Source: Thermovenabulum sp049723235 (GTDB lineage: Bacteria > Bacillota > Thermosediminibacteria > Thermosediminibacterales > Thermosediminibacteraceae). From it: DNA of 64,000 bases. Shown in pieces: positions 1 through 8,470 of the stretch (its first letter is position 1; each line of letters begins with the position of its first letter). Under the pieces are notes generated by a model, which was not told the origin of the DNA, did not search any database, and worked only from the letters and a program-made list of their open reading frames with translations. The position numbers were made by a program, and so were the translations under genes. The stretch lies in contig NZ_JBNARB010000011.1 in the NCBI RefSeq assembly GCF_049723235.1, forward strand, positions 4,669 to 68,668. The letters run 5' to 3'.

Positions 1-156
1 AGCAAATTTTTGGTATTCTTTTTCTTTGAAATTAATATCGTTGAAAAATTCCACGGGAATTAAGTCATAATAAAAAAAATCCTTTTCTTTATGGTAAAAT
101 CCAATGCATACACCGCCTATTAAGCTTCCGCTTCCGGCATCATCAATGTATATCAT
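1..156 (-). CDS. Hypothetical protein, N-terminal 52 codons only
   Basis: The gene enters from the left edge, so only its N-terminus is visible. Read on the minus strand it begins MIYIDDAGSGSLIGG and stays open for all 52 codons present. A GGAG lies 8 nt before the ATG. I do not recognise the family with confidence and see no signal peptide or membrane segment in this part. It lies 40 nt downstream of tRNA-Pro on the same strand. A run of nine T in the sense strand directly after the tRNA CCA may end the tRNA transcript, so co-transcription is uncertain. Confidence 0.6.
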   Translation of the reverse strand, partial: MIYIDDAGSGSLIGGVCIGFYHKEKDFFYYDLIPVEFFNDINFKEKEYQKFA

Positions 157-196
157 AACGACAGCTCCAGGTTTAAGTTTGAATAATAAAAAAAAA

Positions 197-273
197 TGGT
201 CGGGGCGGCGGGACTTGAACCCACGACCTTTCGGACCCGAACCGAACGCGCTACCAAACTGCGCTACGCCCCG
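197..273 (-). tRNA. tRNA-Pro (anticodon CGG)
   Basis: The minus strand folds into a full cloverleaf. The acceptor stem is CGGGGCG/CGCCCCG, the D arm GCGC/GCGC, the anticodon stem TTCGG/CCGAA with loop TTCGGGT, and the T arm GTGGG/CCCGC with TTCAAGT. The anticodon CGG reads proline codon CCG. The discriminator is A and the CCA end is encoded. A sigma-A-type promoter sits just upstream. Confidence 0.97.
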
Positions 274-282
274 ACGCTCTTA

Positions 283-311
283 ATTATACTATAAACCCAT
301 GGGAATTTCAA
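283..311 (-). promoter_or_regulatory. Sigma-A-type promoter of tRNA-Pro(CGG)
   Basis: On the minus strand, TTGAAA (306-311) and TATAAT (283-288) are separated by exactly 17 nt. The predicted start is only a few bases before the mature tRNA 5' end at 273. Confidence 0.75.
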
Positions 312-372
312 TAGTAACACATTAATTAAAAATTGGCCTCTTGAATATATTTTGAACAAAAATTTTTTGTTT

Positions 373-400
373 ATATATTTATTTTTCTTTCACATATACT
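373..400 (+). promoter_or_regulatory. Possible sigma-E-like promoter before the M16 peptidase pair
   Basis: CATATACT (393-400) matches the Bacillus sigma-E -10 consensus CATACAMT at 7 of 8 positions. ATATATT (373-379) keeps the ATATT core of the -35 element. The spacer is 13 nt, one short of usual. The surrounding DNA is very A+T-rich, so chance similarity is possible. Confidence 0.25.
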
Positions 401-471
401 AAAAAAAGGTTATTATAAAAATATGTTCCAGATTATGCTAAACCAACTCATTTTACGGGGAGGTATTGATT

Positions 472-1740
472 TTGGAAAGATTTATAAAAAAAAGATTGGA
501 TAATGGTTTAAATGTTTATTTATATCCGACAAAAAAATTTAAAACCTTAACTTTTTCCTTTTTTATTCATCGAAATCTGGAAAAAGAGAATGCTACTAAA
601 AATGCTTTATTGCCCTTTGTCTTAAAGAGGGGAACAAAAAGTTTACCCACTGCGAGAAAATTATCGAGGTATTTAGAATCTCTTTACGGAGCGGACTTGG
701 GAGCCGATGTGGTAAAAAAGGGTGAAAGGCATATAATACAAATACTTTTGGATGTGGTCAATCCGGATTATTTAGGGCAGAATGGAGACTTTTTAGATAA
801 ATGCCTTGAAATTTTCAGAGAGATGATACTGGAACCCTATTTAGAAGAGGGTAGTTTTAAAAAAGAATACGTGGAACAAGAAAAAGATGTTTTAAAAAGG
901 ATCATAGAGTCCTTGTTTAATGATAAATATAACTATGCTATAGAACGGTGTTTGCAGGAAATGTGCAAGGATGAGCCATATTCTATATATAAGTATGGTA
1001 GCATTGATGATTTAGCTGGTATCAATGAAAAAAATTTGTATGAGTATTATCTGGAAATTATTAAAACTTCCCCTATGGACGTCTTCGTGGTAGGGGATTT
1101 TAATGTGGAAACAATATGTGAAAAACTAAATAACTTATTTAAATTCCAGCACAGTGAAATACCGTTGAAACCGGTATCGGTAAAAAAAGAAATCCTTGAA
1201 GAAAGATTTGTGGAAGAAAAGCAGGATGTAAATCAGGGTAAACTTTCTATTGGTCTTAGAACCAATGTAAAATACGGTGATGAGGATTTTTACGCATTAT
1301 TAGTTTTAAATAGTATCCTTGGAGGAGGTCCTTATTCTAAACTTTTTCAAAATGTGCGGGAAAAAGCAAGCTTAGCTTATTATGCCTTTTCAAGGTTGGA
1401 AAAATCCAAAGGCATAATGCTGATTAGCAGCGGAATAGATTTTGAAAATCTTGATAAAGCTATTGATATTATTAAAATTCAGTTGGAAGATATAAAAAAA
1501 GGAAACATTACCAATTACGAGTACGAAAGTTCTTTAAAGGATTTAATTAATTCTCTTAAGCAGGCCAAGGATAGCGCTCCATCTATAATATCGTTATTTT
1601 TAGATGGTGTAATAAACAAAATAGAGGAAAATATTGACGATTATATTGAAAAGATAAGAAGGGTGACAATAGATGATGTGGTAAGGGTTGCACAAAATAT
1701 TAAGCTCGATACAATTTATTTTTTAAATAAAAAGGACTAA
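472..1740 (+). CDS. M16 family peptidase-like protein, catalytically inactive subunit (YmfF-like)
   Basis: This 422-residue protein has the two-lobed M16 (pitrilysin/processing protease) layout. The later part shows the conserved SxLFQxVREKxSLAYY-type segment near residues 283-305. The N-terminal zinc motif HxxEH is absent, as in Bacillus YmfF, so it is probably a non-catalytic partner of the next gene, which keeps the motif. The ORF can open at TTG 466, but GGGGAGG at 457-463 would be only 2 nt away. TTG 472, 8 nt from that site, is the better start. The pair is likely co-transcribed (25 nt gap). The substrate is unknown. Confidence 0.85.
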   Translation: MERFIKKRLDNGLNVYLYPTKKFKTLTFSFFIHRNLEKENATKNALLPFVLKRGTKSLPTARKLSRYLESLYGADLGADVVKKGERHIIQILLDVVNPDYLGQNGDFLDKCLEIFREMILEPYLEEGSFKKEYVEQEKDVLKRIIESLFNDKYNYAIERCLQEMCKDEPYSIYKYGSIDDLAGINEKNLYEYYLEIIKTSPMDVFVVGDFNVETICEKLNNLFKFQHSEIPLKPVSVKKEILEERFVEEKQDVNQGKLSIGLRTNVKYGDEDFYALLVLNSILGGGPYSKLFQNVREKASLAYYAFSRLEKSKGIMLISSGIDFENLDKAIDIIKIQLEDIKKGNITNYEYESSLKDLINSLKQAKDSAPSIISLFLDGVINKIEENIDDYIEKIRRVTIDDVVRVAQNIKLDTIYFLNKKD

Positions 1741-1765
1741 ATCAATGTACGGGAAGGTGAATTTA

Positions 1766-3034
1766 ATGAAGCTTTTAGATGGCATGGTAAAAAAGGTTCT
1801 GGGAAATGGGCTAAAAGTTTTTATACTCCCCATGAAAAATTACAACAAGACCATTGCGGTGTATTCTACAAAATATGGTTCGATAGATAGTGAATTTATA
1901 CTTCCGGGATCTGAGGAAAAAATAAAAGTGCCCGAGGGAATTGCTCATTTTTTGGAGCACAAAATGTTTGATATGGAATACGGAAATGCGTTCGATAAAT
2001 TTTCAGAATTAGGTGCGGAAAGCAATGCCTTTACCAGTTATAACAATACAACTTATTATTTTTCTACCACATCAAACTTTTACGAATCTTTAAAAGTCCT
2101 GCTGGATTTCGTAGAAACACCCTATTTTACTGAGGAGAGCGTAGAAAAGGAGAAGGGCATAATTACTCAAGAACTCAAAATGTACGAAGATGATCCCGAT
2201 TGGCAGGTATATTTAAACCTCTTAAAGTCTCTTTATCATGCATTTCCTGTTAGGATTGATATAGGTGGTACTGTAGAGTCCATTCAAAGAATAAATACGG
2301 AATTACTCTATAAATGCTACAATACCTTTTATCATCCAAGTAATATGGTATTATTCATAATTGGACCCGTTGAAGCAAAAGAGGTTTTAGAATTTGTAGA
2401 AAATCACGAAGAAAAACGAAACCTGGAATCTCAAAAAGAAATTAAAAGGATATATCCTGAAGAACCCAAAACTGTCTTTCAAAAAGAAATAAAAATACGC
2501 CACTCGGTAACACAGCCATTATTGCTCCTGGGTTTCAAAGATATTGATACGGGCTATGATGGAGAGAAATTATTAAAAAAAGATATTATAATGGGCATAC
2601 TGCTTGAAATTATGTTCGGCAAGAGCTCTGAAACCTATGAGCGACTTTATGAAGCTGGATTAATTGATGATAGATTTGGTTTTTCCTTTGAGGCTTATAA
2701 AGATTACGGTTTTTGTACAATAGGTGGAAATACCAGGGATCCAGAAAAATTGGCAAAAGAAATTATAAAAAATATAAATAATTTTAAAACTAAGGGAATA
2801 AGCAGGGAAGATTTTAAAATTATTAAGAGGAAATTTAAGGGAGATTTTATTCAAAGTTTGAATTCCCTGGATTTTATAGCAAATTCCTTCATTTCCTATT
2901 ACCATAGAGGAATTGATATGTTTGATTTTCCCTTAGCTTTAGAAGAGCTAAGCTTTGATGAAGTGGTAAATTATATTGAAAGCTTTTTTGATGAGGATAG
3001 AATGTCAATTTCAATGGTTCTTCCCAAAGGCTAA
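1766..3034 (+). CDS. M16 family zinc peptidase (YmfH-like), active subunit
   Basis: This 422-residue M16 peptidase carries the inverted zinc motif HFLEH in its first lobe. About 80 residues later comes the glutamate-containing stretch EKEKGIITQE, expected to supply the third ligand. It is homologous to Bacillus YmfH. The start is placed at ATG 1766, six bases after GGGAAGGTG. The in-frame ATG at 1745 has no good ribosome site. It follows the inactive homologue directly, suggesting a heterodimer like other bacterial M16B pairs. A terminator follows the stop codon. Confidence 0.88.
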   Translation: MKLLDGMVKKVLGNGLKVFILPMKNYNKTIAVYSTKYGSIDSEFILPGSEEKIKVPEGIAHFLEHKMFDMEYGNAFDKFSELGAESNAFTSYNNTTYYFSTTSNFYESLKVLLDFVETPYFTEESVEKEKGIITQELKMYEDDPDWQVYLNLLKSLYHAFPVRIDIGGTVESIQRINTELLYKCYNTFYHPSNMVLFIIGPVEAKEVLEFVENHEEKRNLESQKEIKRIYPEEPKTVFQKEIKIRHSVTQPLLLLGFKDIDTGYDGEKLLKKDIIMGILLEIMFGKSSETYERLYEAGLIDDRFGFSFEAYKDYGFCTIGGNTRDPEKLAKEIIKNINNFKTKGISREDFKIIKRKFKGDFIQSLNSLDFIANSFISYYHRGIDMFDFPLALEELSFDEVVNYIESFFDEDRMSISMVLPKG

Positions 3035-3043
3035 ACTGACTAA

Positions 3044-3076
3044 AATAGATGGGCAAAAACCCATCTATTTTTTTTT
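3044..3076 (+). terminator. Rho-independent terminator after the M16 pair
   Basis: TAGATGGG (3046-3053) pairs with CCCATCTA (3060-3067) around a 6-nt A-rich loop and is followed by a T run. It separates the peptidase pair from the dcw cluster. Confidence 0.9.
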
Positions 3077-3081
3077 AATCT

Positions 3082-3111
3082 TTGAAGGATTTTTACAACC
3101 TTTCGTAGAAT
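3082..3111 (+). promoter_or_regulatory. Sigma-A-type promoter of mraZ/dcw operon
   Basis: TTGAAG (3082-3087) and TAGAAT (3106-3111) are 18 nt apart, directly downstream of the preceding terminator. The predicted transcription start falls inside or just before the MraZ boxes. Confidence 0.6.
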
Positions 3112-3115
3112 AGAT

Positions 3116-3142
3116 AAAGTGGTGAAAAGTGGTAGAAAGTGG
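3116..3142 (+). promoter_or_regulatory. MraZ operator: three direct repeats at 10-bp pitch
   Basis: Three copies of AAAGTGG occur at 3116-3122, 3126-3132 and 3136-3142, each exactly 10 bp apart, so they lie on one helix face. Repeats of this GTGG type are the known MraZ target upstream of mraZ in other bacteria. Overlap with the presumed transcription start suggests autorepression. Confidence 0.85.
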
Positions 3143-3168
3143 GATAAAAATAAGGGGAAGTGCAGAGA

Positions 3169-3600
3169 ATGTTTATCGGGCAATATTTACATTCCCTTGA
3201 TTCTAAAGGCAGGGTAATAATGCCTTCGAAATTTAGAGAAGGTTTGGGAGAAAATTTTATTTTAACAAAAGGTTTAGACAGATGTCTTTTTGCCTATCCT
3301 ATGAATGAGTGGAAGGTAATTGAAGAAAAACTCAAGGCACTTCCTCTGGCGAAAAAGGAAGCAAGGGCTTTTTTACGCTTATTCTTTTCCGGAGCGGTAG
3401 AGGCGGAAGTGGATAAACAGGGAAGAATTTTAATTCCTCCGATTTTAAGAGAATATGCAAGAATTGAAAAAGATGTGGTAATAATAGGTGTTTCTAACCG
3501 AGTAGAAATATGGAGCAAAGAAGAATGGGATGTTTACAGCAAAGGTCAGGAAGAGTCTTATGAGGAAATAGCCGAAAACTTAGTGGAACTTGGAATATAA
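3169..3600 (+). CDS. mraZ: Transcriptional regulator MraZ
   Basis: This 143-residue protein has two AbrB-like SpoVT/MraZ repeats. The first contains MFIGQYLHSLDSKGRVIMP and the second DKQGRILIPPILREYA. Both keep the D-K/S-x-G-R signature. It binds its own promoter and is the first gene of the dcw cluster. The start is ATG 3169, because family members begin MFxG and AAGGGGA lies 10 nt upstream. An in-frame GTG at 3160 is too close to that site. The three AAAGTGG repeats just upstream are its likely operator. Confidence 0.97.
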   Translation: MFIGQYLHSLDSKGRVIMPSKFREGLGENFILTKGLDRCLFAYPMNEWKVIEEKLKALPLAKKEARAFLRLFFSGAVEAEVDKQGRILIPPILREYARIEKDVVIIGVSNRVEIWSKEEWDVYSKGQEESYEEIAENLVELGI

Positions 3601-3612
3601 AGGGTGAAGGAT

Positions 3613-4524
3613 ATGCAATATTACCATAAACCAATAATGGTAAAAGAGGTTCTGAATTATTTAAATGTAAAAGAAGAAGGAATATACGTGGATGCAACAC
3701 TGGGTGGAGCGGGACATTTTCAAGAAATTTTGAAAAAGGTGGGAGAAAAAGGTCTTGTCATAGGAATAGACAGGGACATAGAATCAATTGAAAACGCAAA
3801 AGAAAAATTTAAAGAAAATAAAAACGTAGTATTTGTCCATGATAATTTTAAAAATTTAAAAAGTATATTAAAGGATCTTAACATATCTTCAATTGACGGA
3901 ATCTTATACGACCTTGGTGTATCTTCCTATCAATTGGATAAAGAAGAGAGAGGTTTTTCCTATCAAAAAGATGCGCCTCTTGATATGAGAATGGATACAA
4001 GGCAAAAGCTGACGGCAAGGGATGTGGTCAACACTTTTGATAAAGAAGAACTAAAAAGGATTATTTGTGAATACGGAGAGGAAAGATTCGCAGGACGTAT
4101 AGCAAATTTCATTGTAGAAAGGCGAAAAAATAAACCCATAGAAACCACCCTTGAACTCGTTGAGGTCATTAAAGATGCAATACCTGCTAAAGCAAGAAGA
4201 AGAGGACCGCATCCTGCAAAGAGGACTTTTCAAGCCTTGAGGATATTTGTAAATGAGGAACTGGTAGGTTTAGAACAGGCTTTTAAAGACGCTATTTCAT
4301 TATTAAAGGATAAAGGAAGAATAGTAGTTATTTCTTTCCATTCCTTGGAGGATAGGATTGTAAAAAGGCTTTTTAATGAATTTAAAAGAGAAAACGGTTT
4401 AACGTATAAATTGCGTATTCTTACTTCAAAGCCAGTATTACCGGAGGAAGAAGAAATTATAGAAAATCCAAGGGCACGTAGTGCCAAGTTAAGGGCTGCA
4501 GAGAAGTTTGATGTTCTAAAATAA
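3613..4524 (+). CDS. rsmH: 16S rRNA (cytosine(1402)-N(4))-methyltransferase
   Basis: RsmH (MraW) methylates N4 of C1402 in the 16S rRNA P-site region using S-adenosylmethionine. The 303-residue protein has the SAM-binding segment YVDATLGGAGH near residue 26, LYDLGVSSYQLD, and the conserved RRGPHPAKRTFQALRI and ISFHSLEDRIVK blocks. ATG 3613 is preferred, with AAGGGTG 6 nt upstream. GTG 3604 is an in-frame alternative. It directly follows mraZ (12 nt) and precedes ftsL, the usual order. Confidence 0.97.
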   Translation: MQYYHKPIMVKEVLNYLNVKEEGIYVDATLGGAGHFQEILKKVGEKGLVIGIDRDIESIENAKEKFKENKNVVFVHDNFKNLKSILKDLNISSIDGILYDLGVSSYQLDKEERGFSYQKDAPLDMRMDTRQKLTARDVVNTFDKEELKRIICEYGEERFAGRIANFIVERRKNKPIETTLELVEVIKDAIPAKARRRGPHPAKRTFQALRIFVNEELVGLEQAFKDAISLLKDKGRIVVISFHSLEDRIVKRLFNEFKRENGLTYKLRILTSKPVLPEEEEIIENPRARSAKLRAAEKFDVLK

Positions 4525-4540
4525 AAAGGGAGTGAATAAA

Positions 4541-4903
4541 GTGATATTAGCAAAAAAAGATTCTCCTTATTTTATTTCGGAGTATTATCCTAATGAGGAA
4601 TCTAAAAAGATTGCTTCTAAGAACCAGAAAAAGGTAAAAAAAGGACGGGTAATATTGACCGTCATTGCATTAACCTTAGCATCACTTTTTCTTCTTTTTA
4701 GAGCTGCAGCCATTGCCGAAGCTACCTATAAGATTGAAAAAATGAAAACTGAGCTATCTCAAATAAAAAATGATAACGAAAAGTTGAAGATAAAAATAGC
4801 CGATTTAAAATCCATGTCGCGCATTGAACAAATAGCAAAAAATGAGCTTAAAATGCAGGAACCATCTTCGAGTCAGGTGATATATATTGGAGGTTCTAAA
4901 TAG
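4541..4903 (+). CDS. ftsL: Cell division protein FtsL (FtsL/DivIC family)
   Basis: This is a small 120-residue bitopic membrane protein. It has a basic cytoplasmic N-terminus, a single transmembrane helix at about residues 35-57, and then a coiled coil of about 45 residues ending in the family-typical IEQIAKNELKMQEP stretch. FtsL, with DivIB and DivIC, forms the septal subcomplex that activates the FtsW-PBP synthase. The GTG at 4541 lies 8 nt after GGGAG. An upstream GTG at 4532 abuts the ribosome site and is unlikely. The call rests mainly on position and topology, since sequence is poorly conserved in this family. Confidence 0.85.
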   Translation: MILAKKDSPYFISEYYPNEESKKIASKNQKKVKKGRVILTVIALTLASLFLLFRAAAIAEATYKIEKMKTELSQIKNDNEKLKIKIADLKSMSRIEQIAKNELKMQEPSSSQVIYIGGSK

Positions 4904-4920
4904 CAACAGGGGGTTTACCC

Positions 4921-6987
4921 ATGGCTAAGAATCTTTTAAAAATTAAAAGGAGATTAGCATTTCTCCTTTTATTTTGTTTATTATTAAGTTGTGTTATGAT
5001 AATAAGGGTTTTTTGGATTCAATTCGTAAGGGGAGATGAATTAAGAGCAAGAGCAGAGGAACAATGGACCAAGGATACACCTGTGGAACCGGTGAGAGGG
5101 ACAATTTTTGATAGGAACATGAATCCCCTTGCAATTTCGGCAAAGGTAAATTCCGTTATGGCAAGTCCACCGGATATAAAGGATGTGGAATCTACAGCAG
5201 AAGCGCTATCAGAAATTCTAAATATAGACAAAGAGAGTTTAATTAACACTATAAATGACGCAAAAGCGAAAAAGAAAGGTGCTATATATATAAAAAGAAA
5301 AATAACCGATGAAGAAGCTCAAAAAATCAGGCAGTTAAATTTGAAAGGCATATACTTTACAGAGGAGAGCAAAAGATTTTATCCCGAGAGGAACTTAGCT
5401 TCTCATATTCTTGGTTTTACCGGTATTGATAGTCAGGGATTGGATGGAGTTGAACTTGTTTACGATAAATTTTTAAAAGGGATTCCGGGAAGAATTATAA
5501 AAGAAACGGATGCACTGAGCCGTGAACTGCCCTTTGGAGATGAAAGGTATATACCACCCAAAGAAGGTTTAAATCTGGTACTCACAATAGATAAAGTTAT
5601 TCAATACATCGCTGAAAGGGAACTGGAAAAGGCAATTGCTGAAAATAAGGCAAAACGAGGCACAATAATTGTTATGGACCCAAAAACAGGAGAAATTTTA
5701 GCACTGGCAAATAAACCTGATTACGATCCTAATGATTACAGGAATTATCCCCAGGAAGCAAGGAGGAATTTTGCGGTTTCGGATACTTATGAGCCGGGAT
5801 CTACTTTTAAGATTGTTACTGCCTCGGCAGGACTGGAAGAGGGTGTGGTAAGACCTAATGATCGTTTTTATGACCCGGGATATATCACCGTTGCCGGGGT
5901 TAAAATCAGATGCTGGCGGGCAGGCGGACATGGCAGCCAGAGTTTCATTCAGGTAGTTCAAAATTCCTGCAATCCTGGCTTTATAGAAGTGGGAATGAGG
6001 TTGGGAAAGGAAAGGTTTTTAAAATACATAAAAGCTTTTGGTTTTGGGGAAACCACCGGAATAGATTTACCGGGGGAGGCAAAGGGAATTTTAGACCCAA
6101 ATAAAATTGGGCCTGTAGAGCTTGCCACCATTTCTTTTGGTCAGGGTATTTCCACTACTCCCATTCAGCTGCTAACTGCTGTTAGCGCGGTTGCAAACGA
6201 TGGGCGCTTAATGGAACCTCATGTAGCAAAAGCTTTACTGGATAAAGATAATAATAAAGTAATGGAGTTTAAGCCGAGGATGGTAAGGCAGGTAATATCA
6301 AAGGAAACGGCAAAGGAAATGCAAAGGATTTTAGAAAGTGTGGTAACTAACGGTACGGGCGGAAGAGCCAAAATAGAAGGTATTAAAGTAGCGGGTAAAA
6401 CGGGCACTGCTGAGAAATATGCCGATGGCAAATATATTGCATCCTTTGTAGGATTTGCACCTGCGGACGATGCTAAACTTGCAGCTATTGTAATAATAGA
6501 TGAACCTTCAACAGGAATTTATTACGGAGGACAGATCGCGGCACCCGTTTTCCAGAAAGTAATGTCCGATTCTTTAAAGTATTTAGGAGTAAAACCTGAA
6601 ATCACTTCTGAAGAAGATAACCGGGTAGAGGTGCCCGATATAAGGAATATTTACGTAGAAGATGCGAAAAAAATTCTGAAGGAGAAAGGACTGGATGTAA
6701 TCACGGAGGGGAATGGTTTAATAGTAGGCGAGCAAACTCCATTACCCGGTATAAAAATAAACAAGGGTTCTAAGGTTGTTTTGAAGCTGACGGAATCAAA
6801 AACCGATAAAAATCCCATTGTGGTTCCGGATCTTACCGGGAAAAATATTAAAGAAGTTACAAATGTGGCAAACGTTTTAGGACTTAAGGTCGAAGTTATC
6901 GGCACCGGGTATGCGAAAAGACAAATACCGGAGCCGGGAGAGGAAGTAGAACAGGGTACGGTATTAAAGGTGTTTTTTGAACCTTAA
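4921..6987 (+). CDS. Class B penicillin-binding protein (FtsI/SpoVD type) with two PASTA domains
   Basis: This is a 688-residue septal or cortex peptidoglycan transpeptidase. It has a short cytoplasmic segment and a transmembrane helix at about 13-34. The PBP dimerisation domain contains the EPVRGTIFDRN motif near 56. The transpeptidase domain has STFK with nucleophile Ser294, SCN at 349-351 and KTG at 493-495. Two PASTA domains follow at about 597-655 and 658-688. Only one class B PBP is present in this dcw cluster, so I cannot say whether it serves vegetative division (ftsI/pbpB), spore cortex (spoVD) or both. The C-terminal PASTA domains are common in Firmicute members of both groups. Confidence 0.93.
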   Translation: MAKNLLKIKRRLAFLLLFCLLLSCVMIIRVFWIQFVRGDELRARAEEQWTKDTPVEPVRGTIFDRNMNPLAISAKVNSVMASPPDIKDVESTAEALSEILNIDKESLINTINDAKAKKKGAIYIKRKITDEEAQKIRQLNLKGIYFTEESKRFYPERNLASHILGFTGIDSQGLDGVELVYDKFLKGIPGRIIKETDALSRELPFGDERYIPPKEGLNLVLTIDKVIQYIAERELEKAIAENKAKRGTIIVMDPKTGEILALANKPDYDPNDYRNYPQEARRNFAVSDTYEPGSTFKIVTASAGLEEGVVRPNDRFYDPGYITVAGVKIRCWRAGGHGSQSFIQVVQNSCNPGFIEVGMRLGKERFLKYIKAFGFGETTGIDLPGEAKGILDPNKIGPVELATISFGQGISTTPIQLLTAVSAVANDGRLMEPHVAKALLDKDNNKVMEFKPRMVRQVISKETAKEMQRILESVVTNGTGGRAKIEGIKVAGKTGTAEKYADGKYIASFVGFAPADDAKLAAIVIIDEPSTGIYYGGQIAAPVFQKVMSDSLKYLGVKPEITSEEDNRVEVPDIRNIYVEDAKKILKEKGLDVITEGNGLIVGEQTPLPGIKINKGSKVVLKLTESKTDKNPIVVPDLTGKNIKEVTNVANVLGLKVEVIGTGYAKRQIPEPGEEVEQGTVLKVFFEP

Positions 6988-7008
6988 CTTGGGAGGGAAA
7001 TGTTATTA

Positions 7009-8469
7009 ATGATAAAGGGTTATGAACTGATTAAAATTTTAAAAGAAGTGAAAAAGGTTTCAGGCAATACAAATGTAACAATTGAAGATATACAGTATGA
7101 TTCAAGAAAAATTAAGAAAAATAGCCTTTTTGTAGCGATTACGGGTTTTAAAGATGATGGTCATAAATATATAAACGATGCTATCAAAAAAGGTGCATGC
7201 GCAATAATATCGGAAAGGGAAGTTGAAATAAAGCAAGATGAAGTTCTATATGTGGTTGTTGAAAATTCAAGAAAAGCTCTTTCTACCGTATCCGACTATT
7301 TTTATGAAAGCCCATCAAAAAATATGAAGATTGTAGGTGTTACCGGAACTAATGGAAAAACAACTACCACATACCTTATTAAAGAAATTTTCGAAAATGC
7401 GGGACTAAAAGCAGGAGTTATAGGTACTCTGGGTATTTTTGTCAACGGTGTACTTTTTCCTTCCGAAAGAACAACTCCCGAATCCTTAGAACTCCATAAG
7501 ACCTTTTATGAAATGCGGAAAAATGGGATAGAATATGTAAGTATGGAAGTATCCTCCCATTCTTTAAAACTTTCAAGGGTTGATGATATATCCTTCGAGG
7601 TGGGGGTATTTACAAATCTAACTCAGGACCATTTAGATTTCCATCCGGACTTTGAGGATTACTATATTTCCAAGAGAAAACTTTTTTCCCTTTCTAAAAA
7701 AGCTGTTATCAACGCAGACGATTTTCATGGAAATAGGTTAATGGAAGAAATAAAAATACCGTATATTTCTTATGCCATTGAAAATGACGCTGATGTTAAA
7801 GCTGTAAACGTAATAATTTCTGAAGATGGAGTAAGTTATGATTTAATCCATAAGGGGGAAAAAATTAATATTAACTATCAGGTTCCGGGGAAATTTAGCG
7901 TATATAATTCCCTGGCGGCAATTTCAGCAGCTTTGCTTTTGGGCATAGACTTAAAGACTTCGGCGAAAGCAATATCCAAGGTAAAAGGAGTACCGGGAAG
8001 GTTTGAACCTATTAAAGAAGGACAAAATTTCAGTGTTATTGTGGATTACGCACATACCCCTGATGGCCTTGAAAATGTCTTAAATACCATAAAAAGTTTT
8101 ACAAAAGGCCGCATTATTACCGTTTTCGGGGCCGGAGGCGATCGAGACAAAACCAAAAGACCTAAAATGGGGAAAATTGTGTCGGAACTTTCGGATTACT
8201 TTATTATTACTTCGGATAACCCCAGGAGTGAGGATCCTGTTAAAATAATTGAGGATATAGAAAAAGGAGTAAATCCCGCAAAAAGCTATGAAAAAATAGT
8301 TGATAGAAGAGAAGCGATAAAAAAAGCGATTGAAATTGCTCATAAAGACGATGTGATTTTGATAGCGGGGAAGGGGCACGAAAATTACCAGATTATAAAA
8401 GATAGGATTATTCCTTTTGATGACAGGGAAGTAGCCAGGGAATTTTTAAAGGCGAAAGGAGAAAAATAG
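7009..8469 (+). CDS. murE: UDP-N-acetylmuramoyl-L-alanyl-D-glutamate--2,6-diaminopimelate ligase
   Basis: MurE adds the third stem amino acid to the cytoplasmic peptidoglycan precursor using ATP. The protein (486 residues) has the Mur ligase P-loop GVTGTNGKTTTT and, near residue 403, the motif DNPRSEDP. In this family that motif selects meso-diaminopimelate over lysine, so the wall is predicted to be A1gamma-type. ATG 7009 follows GGGAGGG by 11 nt. The in-frame ATG 7000 is only 2 nt from it, so the start is uncertain by three codons. Confidence 0.96.
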   Translation: MIKGYELIKILKEVKKVSGNTNVTIEDIQYDSRKIKKNSLFVAITGFKDDGHKYINDAIKKGACAIISEREVEIKQDEVLYVVVENSRKALSTVSDYFYESPSKNMKIVGVTGTNGKTTTTYLIKEIFENAGLKAGVIGTLGIFVNGVLFPSERTTPESLELHKTFYEMRKNGIEYVSMEVSSHSLKLSRVDDISFEVGVFTNLTQDHLDFHPDFEDYYISKRKLFSLSKKAVINADDFHGNRLMEEIKIPYISYAIENDADVKAVNVIISEDGVSYDLIHKGEKININYQVPGKFSVYNSLAAISAALLLGIDLKTSAKAISKVKGVPGRFEPIKEGQNFSVIVDYAHTPDGLENVLNTIKSFTKGRIITVFGAGGDRDKTKRPKMGKIVSELSDYFIITSDNPRSEDPVKIIEDIEKGVNPAKSYEKIVDRREAIKKAIEIAHKDDVILIAGKGHENYQIIKDRIIPFDDREVAREFLKAKGEK

Positions 8470-8470
8470 A

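Noticed and set aside
4230..4553. Long antisense reading frames inside dcw and other genes (for example 107 codons here)
   Set aside because: They lie opposite well-identified genes, have no ribosome sites or family resemblance, and reflect codon bias of the sense strand.
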